NCBI RefSeq assembly: GCF_038008685.1
Contig: NZ_JBBOZQ010000001.1
Span: 1,984,001-2,048,000 of the forward strand
DNA: 64,000 bases
Origin: Lysinibacillus sp. FSL W8-0992
Lineage (GTDB): Bacteria > Bacillota > Bacilli > Bacillales_A > Planococcaceae
Reading direction: 5' to 3'
Below are positions 35,605-43,768 of this stretch, one piece after another. Position 1 is the stretch's first letter, and each line of letters starts with the position of its first letter. The position numbers were made by a program, and so were the translations under genes. Below the pieces are notes generated by a model that saw nothing but the letters and a program-made list of their open reading frames with translations, ran no database searches and was not told the origin of the DNA.

Positions 35605-36534
35605 ATGGAAAAGATTGAAAAACTATTTGGGATGCTAAATGAGCATGCAGAAAAAATAGAAAAAGAGCAGGATACGACTTTATTAGAGGGTGTACTTGAT
35701 GGACTAGAGGCTTGGCTTGATGGGGATGTAGATTTCTCACAGCAAGGTGCAACGAAAGAAGACGTGCGCAAGTCCATTCAAATTGCTATTTTAAAAGGAA
35801 TGCGAAAAGGTTCCCAGCCAAATCATCAAATGACGCCAGATACTCTTGGTCTATTAGTTGGCTATTTCGTAGAACAAATTTTTGCGGATCGATTAGCAAA
35901 AGAAAAACTGACAATGTTGGACCCAGCAGTTGGCACTGGTAACTTACTGTTAACTGTTATGAATTTACTTGATGGAAAAGTAGAGGCATCTGGTGTGGAG
36001 GTTGATGAGTTACTTATCCGATTAGCCGCAGCAACAGCAGATTTAACAGAGCAGCCAGTTTCTTTATATCGACAAGATGCTTTGCAAGACCTATTAGTAG
36101 ATCCTGTAGATGCCATTGTTTGTGATTTACCAGTCGGTTACTATCCGAATGAGGAAGTGGCGTTAGATTATGAGCTTTGTGCATCTGAGGGCATGAGCTA
36201 TGCACATCATTTATTTATTGAGCAGTCTGTCAATTATACGAAGGATGGGGGATATTTATTTTTCCTAGCTCCGACGCATCTCTTTGAATCTGAACAGTCT
36301 AAGCAACTGCATAAGTACATTCAAAAGCATGCTTGGATTCAAGCAATAATTCAATTGCCAGATACGATGTTTGCTAATAAATCACTTGAAAAAAGTATTG
36401 TGATTTTACAAAAACAAGGGGAAGCTTTTAAAGCTCCGAAAGAAGTATTGTTGGCGAAAGTACCAAATATGCAAAATAAACAAGCTCTTGCGATGTTCTT
36501 TGAAAAAGTGAAAATGTGGCAAGAAGGAAAATAA
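35605..36534 (+). CDS. YtxK-like class I SAM-dependent methyltransferase
   Basis: A 309-residue protein with a helical N-terminal part and a Rossmann methyltransferase core similar to N6-adenine DNA methylases. SAM motif I is DPAVGTGNLLL. The catalytic motif IV reads DLPVGYY, not NPPY, so DNA adenine methylation cannot be assumed. No restriction or specificity gene is nearby. The gene order tpx-ytxK is conserved in Bacillus, which argues for a housekeeping role. The target is unknown. Confidence 0.85.
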   Translation: MEKIEKLFGMLNEHAEKIEKEQDTTLLEGVLDGLEAWLDGDVDFSQQGATKEDVRKSIQIAILKGMRKGSQPNHQMTPDTLGLLVGYFVEQIFADRLAKEKLTMLDPAVGTGNLLLTVMNLLDGKVEASGVEVDELLIRLAAATADLTEQPVSLYRQDALQDLLVDPVDAIVCDLPVGYYPNEEVALDYELCASEGMSYAHHLFIEQSVNYTKDGGYLFFLAPTHLFESEQSKQLHKYIQKHAWIQAIIQLPDTMFANKSLEKSIVILQKQGEAFKAPKEVLLAKVPNMQNKQALAMFFEKVKMWQEGK

Positions 36535-36535
36535 T

Positions 36536-36567
36536 AAAAAAGGTATCCATATTTGGATACCTTTTTA
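36536..36567. terminator. Bidirectional terminator between ytxK and the universal stress gene
   Basis: AAAAAGGTATCC pairs perfectly with GGATACCTTTTT around a six-base loop, with A and T tracts on both sides, between two convergent genes. Confidence 0.9.
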
Positions 36568-36578
36568 TGTATTGCTTA

Positions 36579-37028
36579 TTAAGCTTCTGGTGTACGGATA
36601 ACAAGTACGTCACAATTAGCTGAACGTACGATTGCTTCTGAAACTGAACCGATTAGGAAGCGTTCTACTGCATTTAAACCAGTAGCTCCACAAATAATTA
36701 AATCTGCATCTACGATTTTAGAAAGCTCTTTTGTAATAATATTTTTAGGAGATCCATACTCAATTATTAGGTTTACGTTTGCTAAGCCTTCATCTTCAGC
36801 TTGTTTTTTGTAACCATTTAATAATTCTTCTGAGAAAGCTTGTGCACGTTCTGCAATTGAACGGTCATATGCTTCGATAGCAGCGAATGAACGTGTATCA
36901 ATTACGTTTACTAGGTTTAATACAGCACCTTCGTTACGTTTAGCAACATCGATTGACTTACGAAAAGCGTACTCCGCTTCTTTAGAACCGTCTACTGCAA
37001 CTACAATGCTTTTATAATGATTAGCCAT
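36579..37028 (-). CDS. Universal stress protein (UspA family)
   Basis: A 149-residue single Usp domain starting IVVAVDGSKEAEYA. The ATP-binding loop GATGLNAVERFLIGSVSEAI is intact, so it probably binds ATP. The exact role is not known. The ATG at 37028 follows GGGAGGT. It is divergent from ald, with 299 bases between them. Confidence 0.92.
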   Translation of the reverse strand: MANHYKSIVVAVDGSKEAEYAFRKSIDVAKRNEGAVLNLVNVIDTRSFAAIEAYDRSIAERAQAFSEELLNGYKKQAEDEGLANVNLIIEYGSPKNIITKELSKIVDADLIICGATGLNAVERFLIGSVSEAIVRSANCDVLVIRTPEA

Positions 37029-37327
37029 TTGTATTACCTCCCTATTTGTATAATGTAATTATACCAAATCATTTTCTAAAGGAAATACTTTCCGGAGAAA
37101 ATTTGTGAATAAGTAAAGTCGTTTACTATGAAATACCTCGTTTCAACTGATTAGTAGTAATATTTAGTATTTTAAAAATGTTACGAATTTAATTAGTATT
37201 TGCTTTAATTAAAGCATTTTTTTCACTTGTTTGGTAAGATGGAAGTGCAAGGGGGTCATCATCTACGAGGAATCGTATTTTGGTGAGATATTGCTTAGTT
37301 CATAGGTTATGAAAGGGGATTGGAAAT

Positions 37328-38443
37328 ATGAAGATTGGTATTCCAAAAGAAATTAAAAACAACGAAAATCGCGTAGCAATGACACCAGCAGGGGTTGTCT
37401 CATTAACGCATGCTGGCCACGAAGTGTATATTGAAGCAGGAGCTGGTATTGGTTCAAGCTTTACAGATGCAGATTACGCGGCAGCGGGTGCACATATTGT
37501 TGCATCAGCAAAGGAAGCATGGGCTCAAGAAATGATTTTAAAAGTAAAAGAACCCGTAGCATCGGAATACGATTACTTTTATGAAGGACAAATCTTATTT
37601 ACCTATTTACATTTAGCGCCGGAGCGTGAACTAACGCAGGCATTAATAGATAAAAAAGTTGTAGGTATTGCCTATGAAACAGTACAACTTGCAAATGGCT
37701 CTTTACCTTTATTAACGCCGATGAGTGAAGTTGCAGGTAAAATGGCAACTCAAATTGGTGCACAATATTTAGAGAAAAATCATGGTGGTAAAGGTATTTT
37801 ATTAGGTGGTGTATCTGGTGTACAACGCGGAAAAGTAACAGTTATTGGTGGCGGAATTGCTGGCACAAATGCTGCGAAAATCGCTGTTGGTATGGGAGCG
37901 GATGTAACGGTTATTGATTTAAGTCCGGAACGTCTACGTCAATTAGAAGACATGTTTGGTCGCGATGTACAAACGTTAATTTCTAACCCTTATAATATTG
38001 CAGAATCAGTGAAAAGCTCAGATTTAGTTGTTGGGGCTGTTCTAATTCCTGGTGCTAAAGCACCGAAGCTAGTATCGGAAGAAATGATTCAATCGATGCA
38101 ACCAGGCTCTGTTGTTGTGGATATCGCGATTGACCAAGGTGGGATTTTTGCGTCATCTGATCGCGTGACAACACACGATGATCCAACATATATTAAGCAT
38201 GGGGTTGTACATTACGCTGTTGCCAATATGCCAGGTGCTGTACCACGTACGTCAACGATTGCTTTAACAAATAATACAATTCCATATGCGCTACAAATAG
38301 CAAACAAAGGCTATAAACAAGCATGTATAGACAATCCTGCATTGAAAAAGGGTGTTAATGCATTAGATGGGCATATTACTTATAAAGCGGTAGCAGAAGC
38401 GCAAGATTTGCCATATGTGAATGTTGATGAATTAATTAAATAA
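37328..38443 (+). CDS. ald: Alanine dehydrogenase
   Basis: A 371-residue NAD-dependent enzyme interconverting L-alanine and pyruvate plus ammonia, used for alanine catabolism and during sporulation. It starts [17 protein letters not shown]; the NAD-binding [17 protein letters not shown] and the [10 protein letters not shown] segment are conserved. The ATG follows GAAAGGGGA. The 3' side carries copy 2 of the hairpin repeat element. Confidence 0.96.
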   Translation: MKIGIPKEIKNNENRVAMTPAGVVSLTHAGHEVYIEAGAGIGSSFTDADYAAAGAHIVASAKEAWAQEMILKVKEPVASEYDYFYEGQILFTYLHLAPERELTQALIDKKVVGIAYETVQLANGSLPLLTPMSEVAGKMATQIGAQYLEKNHGGKGILLGGVSGVQRGKVTVIGGGIAGTNAAKIAVGMGADVTVIDLSPERLRQLEDMFGRDVQTLISNPYNIAESVKSSDLVVGAVLIPGAKAPKLVSEEMIQSMQPGSVVVDIAIDQGGIFASSDRVTTHDDPTYIKHGVVHYAVANMPGAVPRTSTIALTNNTIPYALQIANKGYKQACIDNPALKKGVNALDGHITYKAVAEAQDLPYVNVDELIK

Positions 38444-38499
38444 AATACTAAAATAAATATAGAAAAATTTTGAGGTTCATTACCGTTACGTGCGGATAT

Positions 38500-38540
38500 A
38501 AAAAGTGTTAGATTGACGGCAGTCAATCTAACACTTTTTT
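38500..38540 (+). terminator. Terminator of ald, near-identical to the one after argD
   Basis: AAAAGTGTTAGATTGAC pairs with GTCAATCTAACACTTTT around a short GGCA loop and is followed by T residues. It shares its stem with the hairpin at 9237. Confidence 0.85.
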
Positions 38541-38660
38541 GCTATGCTGTTGATGTCCGCTACGGCGGGCATACTGTAAGCCGCAACATCATTGACGCGT
38601 GGTTTGTTGCTTCTTACTATGCGTGCTCTCCCGCAGGAGTCGCCGCCTCCGCTACCATCA
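38500..38660. repeat. Dispersed repeat element, copy 2
   Basis: The hairpin is followed by GATGTCCGCTACGGCGG (38552-38568) and GCAGGAGTCGCCGCC (38633-38647), in the same order and at similar spacing as copy 1 at 9237-9420. It fills much of the 356-base gap between convergent ald and the M24 gene. The remaining bases to 38799 hold nothing I recognise. Confidence 0.7.
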
Positions 38661-38799
38661 ACTAGTGCTCTCTTATGATTGCAAAAGAAAGAATAGCTAA
38701 CATTTTATTCATTTTACATAGTGGAAATTCATTAACAACTTTGAATGAAACACCAAAGTAATTAGTTCCATCCTCTACAACTGTAAAACACTTTGTTAA

Positions 38800-39888
38800 T
38801 TACAGTACAATTAAGTCTTTAGGGAATTTTGTTAAAACTTCTACACCATCATTTGTCACTACGACATCATCTTCAATTCGTACACCTGTCACATCTGATT
38901 TGTAAATACCTGGCTCGATTGTAAACACCATACCTTCTGCCATAACCATGTCATTCGCTCCTGTAACAGATGGGAATTCATGTACGGAAATACCAAGTCC
39001 ATGACCAAGTCGATGTGTGAAATATTCTCCATAGCCTGCATTAGTAATCGTATCGCGAGCAATTTTATCTAAATCCATTGCGCGTACTCCAGGTTTTACT
39101 GCCGCAATTGCATTTGTATTAGCAGCTAATACGGCATCATAGATTGCTTTTTGTGCCTCAGAAGGCTCTCCAAATGCAACTGTACGTGTGATATCTGAGC
39201 AATAGCCATCGTAAATTACCCCTAAGTCAAATAAAATCATATCGCCTTTTTCGACTTTACGAGCGCCTGGTTTACCATGTGGTGAAGCCGTTTTAGGACC
39301 ACTTAACACCATTGTCTCAAAGGACATTTTACAGCCCTTTTCTTGAATAGCGCTTTCAATAGCTGTTAAGATTTCCATTTCAGTTTTACCTTCAGCAATT
39401 TCTTTACAGCCTACTTCAATTGCGTAATCTGCAAGCTGTGCGGCTTTACGAAGCTTGTTCAACTCATCTTCATCTTTAATAACACGCATTGCATTAATTT
39501 TTTCATCTAGACGTACAAAATTTGCCTGTGGAAATGATTGTTGTAAAGCTTCTAAGCGCTCTACAATAAGCTGTGCTTTTTCAATTGCAAACGTTAAAGG
39601 ATTTACATTACGAGCAATAATTGCTTGTGCAAGAATATCAATAGCATTGTCTGTATCTTGGTGACCGATGACTTCATATGACCAGCCTGCAGCTTTTGCA
39701 TCTGGAATCTCCATTTGTGGACAAATTAAAAAAGGCTCTGCCTCTTTAAAAATCATCACTCCTAGTAATCGTTCATGGGGGTTACTTTTGAAACCAGATA
39801 CGTAAAAAACATTATCGGGAGTCGTAACGAAAGCAGCATCAATTTGATTTTTTTGTAAATAATTTTGGATTTCTTGTACTTTTGACAT
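38800..39888 (-). CDS. M24-family Xaa-Pro aminopeptidase/dipeptidase
   Basis: A metallopeptidase of 362 residues with an N-terminal creatinase-like domain and a pita-bread catalytic domain. The metal ligands are visible: FDLGVIYDGYCSDITR (two Asp), HRLGHGLGISVHE (His), FTIEPGIY (Glu) and VRIEDDVVV (Glu). It releases proline-containing dipeptides or N-terminal residues; the exact specificity cannot be told. Two adjacent ATG codons (39891 and 39888) follow AGGAGG, either of which may start; the frame opens at 39906 without support. Confidence 0.9.
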   Translation of the reverse strand: MSKVQEIQNYLQKNQIDAAFVTTPDNVFYVSGFKSNPHERLLGVMIFKEAEPFLICPQMEIPDAKAAGWSYEVIGHQDTDNAIDILAQAIIARNVNPLTFAIEKAQLIVERLEALQQSFPQANFVRLDEKINAMRVIKDEDELNKLRKAAQLADYAIEVGCKEIAEGKTEMEILTAIESAIQEKGCKMSFETMVLSGPKTASPHGKPGARKVEKGDMILFDLGVIYDGYCSDITRTVAFGEPSEAQKAIYDAVLAANTNAIAAVKPGVRAMDLDKIARDTITNAGYGEYFTHRLGHGLGISVHEFPSVTGANDMVMAEGMVFTIEPGIYKSDVTGVRIEDDVVVTNDGVEVLTKFPKDLIVL

Positions 39889-40026
39889 CATCCATTTCCT
39901 CCTCATATTGCACCTAGTTTACTGATGTTAGCCTATAGCGGCACGCCTTTATGTAGCTTCAATGATTTAAGGTGAAAGCAAAGTAAAGTTTACTAGTGCC
40001 CACTCCTTAAAAGTAAAACACGGCGT

Positions 40027-40061
40027 GGCTTTTTCTCGGCATTTGTATGTCGGGAAAAGCT
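40027..40061. other. Intergenic hairpin of unknown role
   Basis: GGCTTTTTCTCGGCAT pairs with ATGTCGGGAAAAGCT (one G-T pair) around a four-base loop, in the 286-base divergent gap between the M24 gene and ytkL. It has no T run in either direction, so it is not a classical terminator. Confidence 0.5.
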
Positions 40062-40174
40062 AAGCACTATACACTTTTCATATCCTGTTTAAGCATATCA
40101 AAAAAAGGGAAAAAGCGCATGGATAGCGAATTAAAAGATGGAGCAAATATTCTCAATATCAGGAGGAACGATTA

Positions 40175-40858
40175 ATGCAAATTAGTTATCATGGACATTC
40201 TGTTGTTAAAATTCAAACAAATGGTAAAACAATTTTAATTGACCCTTTCATTAATGGAAATAGCCAAACTGATTTAAAGGTTGCTGAAGAAGCACCAGAT
40301 ATTATTTTGCTTACACATGGGCATAATGACCATGTGGGCGATACAGTAGAGCTTGCAAAGAAAAAGGATGCGCTAGTTATTGCACCGAATGAGTTAGCAA
40401 ACTGGATTTCATGGCAAGGTGTGAAAGCGCATCCAATGCATATTGGGGGAGCGAGAGAGTTTGATTTTGGAAAGGTCAAATTTACACAGGCATTCCATGG
40501 CTCGTCTTATGTAACAGAAAACAATGAAATTATTTATATGGGTATGCCTGCAGGTGTTTTATTGTTTATCGAAGGATTAACAATTTACCATGCTGGTGAT
40601 ACAGCACTATTTAGTGATATGAAATTAATTGGAGAGCGTCATCCAATTGATATTGCGTTTTTACCAATTGGCGATAATTTTACGATGGGTCCTGAAGATG
40701 CGGCATGTGCAGTATCATTTTTAAAGCCGAAGATCGTTGTACCGATCCATTTTAATACATTCCCTCCAATCGAACAGGATCCGCAAATTTTTGCTAATTT
40801 AGTGCAAAATGCAGAAGTTCAAATTTTAAAAGCGGGTGAAAAAGTAAACTGTTCCTAA
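40175..40858 (+). CDS. UPF0173 metal-dependent hydrolase (YtkL-like)
   Basis: A 227-residue metallo-beta-lactamase-fold hydrolase. Metal motifs are [11 protein letters not shown], the His of QAFHGSS, the Asp of HAGDTALF and the His of VPIHF. The length equals that of B. subtilis YtkL, which has the same neighbour ytoI. The substrate is unknown. The ATG follows AGGAGGAA. Confidence 0.9.
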   Translation: MQISYHGHSVVKIQTNGKTILIDPFINGNSQTDLKVAEEAPDIILLTHGHNDHVGDTVELAKKKDALVIAPNELANWISWQGVKAHPMHIGGAREFDFGKVKFTQAFHGSSYVTENNEIIYMGMPAGVLLFIEGLTIYHAGDTALFSDMKLIGERHPIDIAFLPIGDNFTMGPEDAACAVSFLKPKIVVPIHFNTFPPIEQDPQIFANLVQNAEVQILKAGEKVNCS

Positions 40859-41010
40859 TCATTTAAGTTGCTGTACTATAATGATTGACACCACGTGCGT
40901 AGTTGAAATAATAGGAAACGTAAAACATTTTACACCTTTATACTCAATATTTTCGCAATAAATATGGTACACTAATAACAGAATTAATTGCTTGAGAAAT
41001 AGGTGATATT

Positions 41011-42318
41011 TTGTCAACAAAACATGAGAAGATTTTACAATACATCGAATCACTACCCGTGGGCGATAAAATTTCAGTACGACAAATTGCAAAGGAAATG
41101 CAAGTGAGTGAGGGAACGGCTTACCGTGCCATTAAAGAAGCGGAAAATCGCCGCCTTGTAAGTTCTATTGAGCGCGTAGGAACAATTCGTATTGAGAAGA
41201 AAAAGAAAGAAAATATCGAACGATTAACATTTGCAGAAATTGTTAATATTGTAGATGGCCAAGTGCTAGGTGGCAAAACCGGTCTACATAAAACATTAAC
41301 AAAATTTGTAATCGGTGCGATGCAATTAGAAGATATGATGCGTTATACAGATGCAGGTAGCTTACTGATTGTCGGAAACCGTTTTAAAGCTCATGAAAAT
41401 GCGCTCCGAGCAGGTGCAGCTGTATTAATTACAGGTGGATTTGATACAACGGATGATAACAAACAGCTTGCCGATTCATTAGATTTACCGATTATTTCTA
41501 CTAGTTATGATACTTTTACTGTGGCAACGATGATTAACCGTGCGATTTATGACCAGTTAATCAAAAAAGATATTTTATTTATTGAGGATATTTTCGTGCC
41601 AATGACCGAGACATCTGTGCTCCATAATGATGAAACGATTCATCACTTCCATAAGTTAAATGAGCGTACAACTCATGGTGCCTTTCCGGTAGTAACTGCT
41701 ATGAATAAGCTAGTTGGAATGATTACGGTTAAAGACGTAATCGGTAGGGAAGAGGACGAGCTTATTGAGAAAGTGATGACGAAAAACCCAATTGCTGGAT
41801 CAATGAAAATGAGCGTCGCTTCAGCAGGGCATCGCATGATTTGGGAAGGTATCGATTTACTACCAATTGTAAATGACGATAATGTTTTACAAGGGGTAAT
41901 TAGTCGACAAGATGTGTTAAAGGCGTTGCAGCTAGCGCAAAGACAGCCTCAACACGGTGAGACCATTGATGATTTAGTGAAAAATGAAATGAAAGTACTT
42001 GGCGATGAAGATTTAATCGTGGAGTTTAAAGTGACACCGCAAATGACAAACCAATATGGGGCTATTTCTTATGGAGCATTTACAACTTTACTAGCCGAAG
42101 TTGGATCATTTGCATTAAAGCGTCGTAAGCGTGGCGATGCAGTTGCAGAAAACATGACAATTTATTTCATCAAACCTGTTCAAATGGAGAGCACACTTAC
42201 TGTCAAACCTCGCATATTAGATATGAGTCGTAAGTTCGTAAAAATGGACTTCGAAGTATTTAATCAGCAAATGCTTGTCGGTAAGGCAATGATGATGTTC
42301 CAACTATTAGAGCGTTAA
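41011..42318 (+). CDS. YtoI-like HTH-DRTGG-CBS-hotdog regulatory protein
   Basis: A 435-residue multidomain protein: an N-terminal winged-helix-like segment (about 1-60), a DRTGG domain (about 70-180), two CBS domains (about 190-310, with VGMITVKDVIG and QGVISRQDVLKAL), and a C-terminal hotdog/thioesterase-like domain (about 325-435, VTPQMTNQYGAISYGAF). The layout suggests a nucleotide-sensing protein with acyl-thioester binding, possibly DNA-binding. The function is not established. Translation starts at TTG (41011) after AGGTGA. Next to ytkL, ytpI and nrnA, as in Bacillus. Confidence 0.88.
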   Translation: MSTKHEKILQYIESLPVGDKISVRQIAKEMQVSEGTAYRAIKEAENRRLVSSIERVGTIRIEKKKKENIERLTFAEIVNIVDGQVLGGKTGLHKTLTKFVIGAMQLEDMMRYTDAGSLLIVGNRFKAHENALRAGAAVLITGGFDTTDDNKQLADSLDLPIISTSYDTFTVATMINRAIYDQLIKKDILFIEDIFVPMTETSVLHNDETIHHFHKLNERTTHGAFPVVTAMNKLVGMITVKDVIGREEDELIEKVMTKNPIAGSMKMSVASAGHRMIWEGIDLLPIVNDDNVLQGVISRQDVLKALQLAQRQPQHGETIDDLVKNEMKVLGDEDLIVEFKVTPQMTNQYGAISYGAFTTLLAEVGSFALKRRKRGDAVAENMTIYFIKPVQMESTLTVKPRILDMSRKFVKMDFEVFNQQMLVGKAMMMFQLLER

Positions 42319-42327
42319 GCAAACAAA

Positions 42328-42365
42328 AAAGGGATGGCCTAGGGCAAATACTAGGTCATCCCTTT
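42328..42365. terminator. Bidirectional terminator between ytoI and ytpI
   Basis: AAAGGGATGGCCTAG pairs with CTAGGTCATCCCTTT (one mismatch). Read on the minus strand it is followed by six T; on the plus strand a T run comes after a short gap. Confidence 0.8.
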
Positions 42366-42405
42366 AACAGTTTTTTTCAATTATATGTGCAATGCAGTGT
42401 AATAG

Positions 42406-42711
42406 TTATCGATTAATACGAAACTCTTCATCAACAAATTGACCATAGTGACGAGCCTTTTTAATATTTTCAACAACAACAAAGATGCCTAATACGACAA
42501 GAATTGCTACAATGATAAATGTAAACGTTCCAGGGAATAAGTATGCTTGGTTCAATGCAAATGCAAGAATGAAAGAACCTAAACCTATATTTGACTTACT
42601 TTTGTACCAATTTTTAGCAATAGGTAATGGAGAACGGAACTGTTTTGTTTTAAAATAAAAATAAAAGACAAATGATATAATTATTGCAAACACAAAAATT
42701 AAATTGAACAT
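42406..42711 (-). CDS. YtpI-like small membrane protein
   Basis: A 101-residue protein with three hydrophobic segments (about 2-20, 41-60 and 64-82) and a charged C-terminus. It matches B. subtilis YtpI in length and location between ytoI and nrnA. Its function is unknown. The ATG at 42711 follows AGGAGGT; the extra nine codons upstream lack a ribosome-binding site. Confidence 0.85.
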   Translation of the reverse strand: MFNLIFVFAIIISFVFYFYFKTKQFRSPLPIAKNWYKSKSNIGLGSFILAFALNQAYLFPGTFTFIIVAILVVLGIFVVVENIKKARHYGQFVDEEFRINR

Positions 42712-42801
42712 AGTAAACCTCCTAGCATAACTAGACATTATTGTAACGATAATTGAGGAAAAATGCTAACGGTTATTACTATCATTTTGGGGGAAACCAT
42801 T

Positions 42802-43746
42802 TTGAAAAGACAAATCATCGACACAATTGCTTCATATGAGACAATCGTTATCCATCGACATGTACGTCCAGATCCTGATGCATATGGGTCACAGTTAGGG
42901 TTAAAAGAATTGATTTTAGCAAATTATCCAGAAAAGAAAGTTTACGCTGTTGGTGAGCATGATACATCCTTGTCGTTTTTAGCTGAACCTGATCAAATAG
43001 CGGATGATGTATATGAAAATGCATTGGTTATTGTTACCGACACGGCGAATACTGAGCGTATTGACGATCAGCGCTATACAAAAGGGAAAATGGTCGTAAA
43101 AATAGATCACCATCCTAATGACGATCAATACGGAGACTTATTGTGGGTAGAAACAACTGCTAGTTCATGCAGTGAGATGATTTATGAGCTTTTTGAAGAA
43201 GGAAAAGAGATCGCTGATTGGAAACTTTCAGATGCATCCGCACGATTATTATTCGCTGGGATTGTAGGAGATACAGGTCGTTTCCAATTCCCAAGTACGA
43301 CTGTAAAAACATTTAAAGTTGCAGCGGAACTAATTTCATATAACTTTGATCGAAATCAAATTTTCGATGGGATGTATGAAATGGAGCAAAAGCTGTTATC
43401 TTTACAAGGATATATTTACCAAAATTTCGTTATGGATGAAAATGGCGCAGCGTATGTTAAGCTGACAAAAGAATTGCTTGCCGAATTCAAAGTTGTACCA
43501 TCTGAAGCCTCGCTTTTAGTAGGTTGCCTAGGTAGCGTAAAGGGAATTTGTGCATGGGTAATTTTCATAGAAGAGGAAGACCAAATTCGTGTCCGTCTGC
43601 GTTCTAAAGGTCCGATTATTAACACATTAGCGAAGGAATTTAATGGTGGTGGACATCCACTTGCTTCTGGTGCAACTGCCTATTCATGGCAAGAAGCGGA
43701 TCGCGTCACTACACGTTTAAAAGACATTTGTAAGGCATATCAATAA
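42802..43746 (+). CDS. nrnA: Oligoribonuclease / pAp phosphatase NrnA (DHH family)
   Basis: A 314-residue DHH-DHHA1 phosphoesterase that degrades nanoRNA and dephosphorylates pAp. Motifs: HRHVRPDPDAYGSQ, VTDTAN, the DHH motif in KIDHHPND, GIVGDTGRFQFP, and the DHHA1 GGGHPLASGA. The start is TTG at 42802, eight bases after GGGGG; the frame opens at 42763 but the TTG gives the family N-terminus MKRQIIDTIASYETIVIHRH. It precedes dnaE by 22 bases, so the two are likely co-transcribed. Confidence 0.95.
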   Translation: MKRQIIDTIASYETIVIHRHVRPDPDAYGSQLGLKELILANYPEKKVYAVGEHDTSLSFLAEPDQIADDVYENALVIVTDTANTERIDDQRYTKGKMVVKIDHHPNDDQYGDLLWVETTASSCSEMIYELFEEGKEIADWKLSDASARLLFAGIVGDTGRFQFPSTTVKTFKVAAELISYNFDRNQIFDGMYEMEQKLLSLQGYIYQNFVMDENGAAYVKLTKELLAEFKVVPSEASLLVGCLGSVKGICAWVIFIEEEDQIRVRLRSKGPIINTLAKEFNGGGHPLASGATAYSWQEADRVTTRLKDICKAYQ

Positions 43747-43768
43747 TTTTTGAAAGGCAGGGATTCTT

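Noticed and set aside
35605..36534. YtxK as part of a restriction-modification or phage-defence system
   Set aside because: There is no nuclease or specificity gene nearby, motif IV is non-canonical and the gene order is conserved with housekeeping genes.
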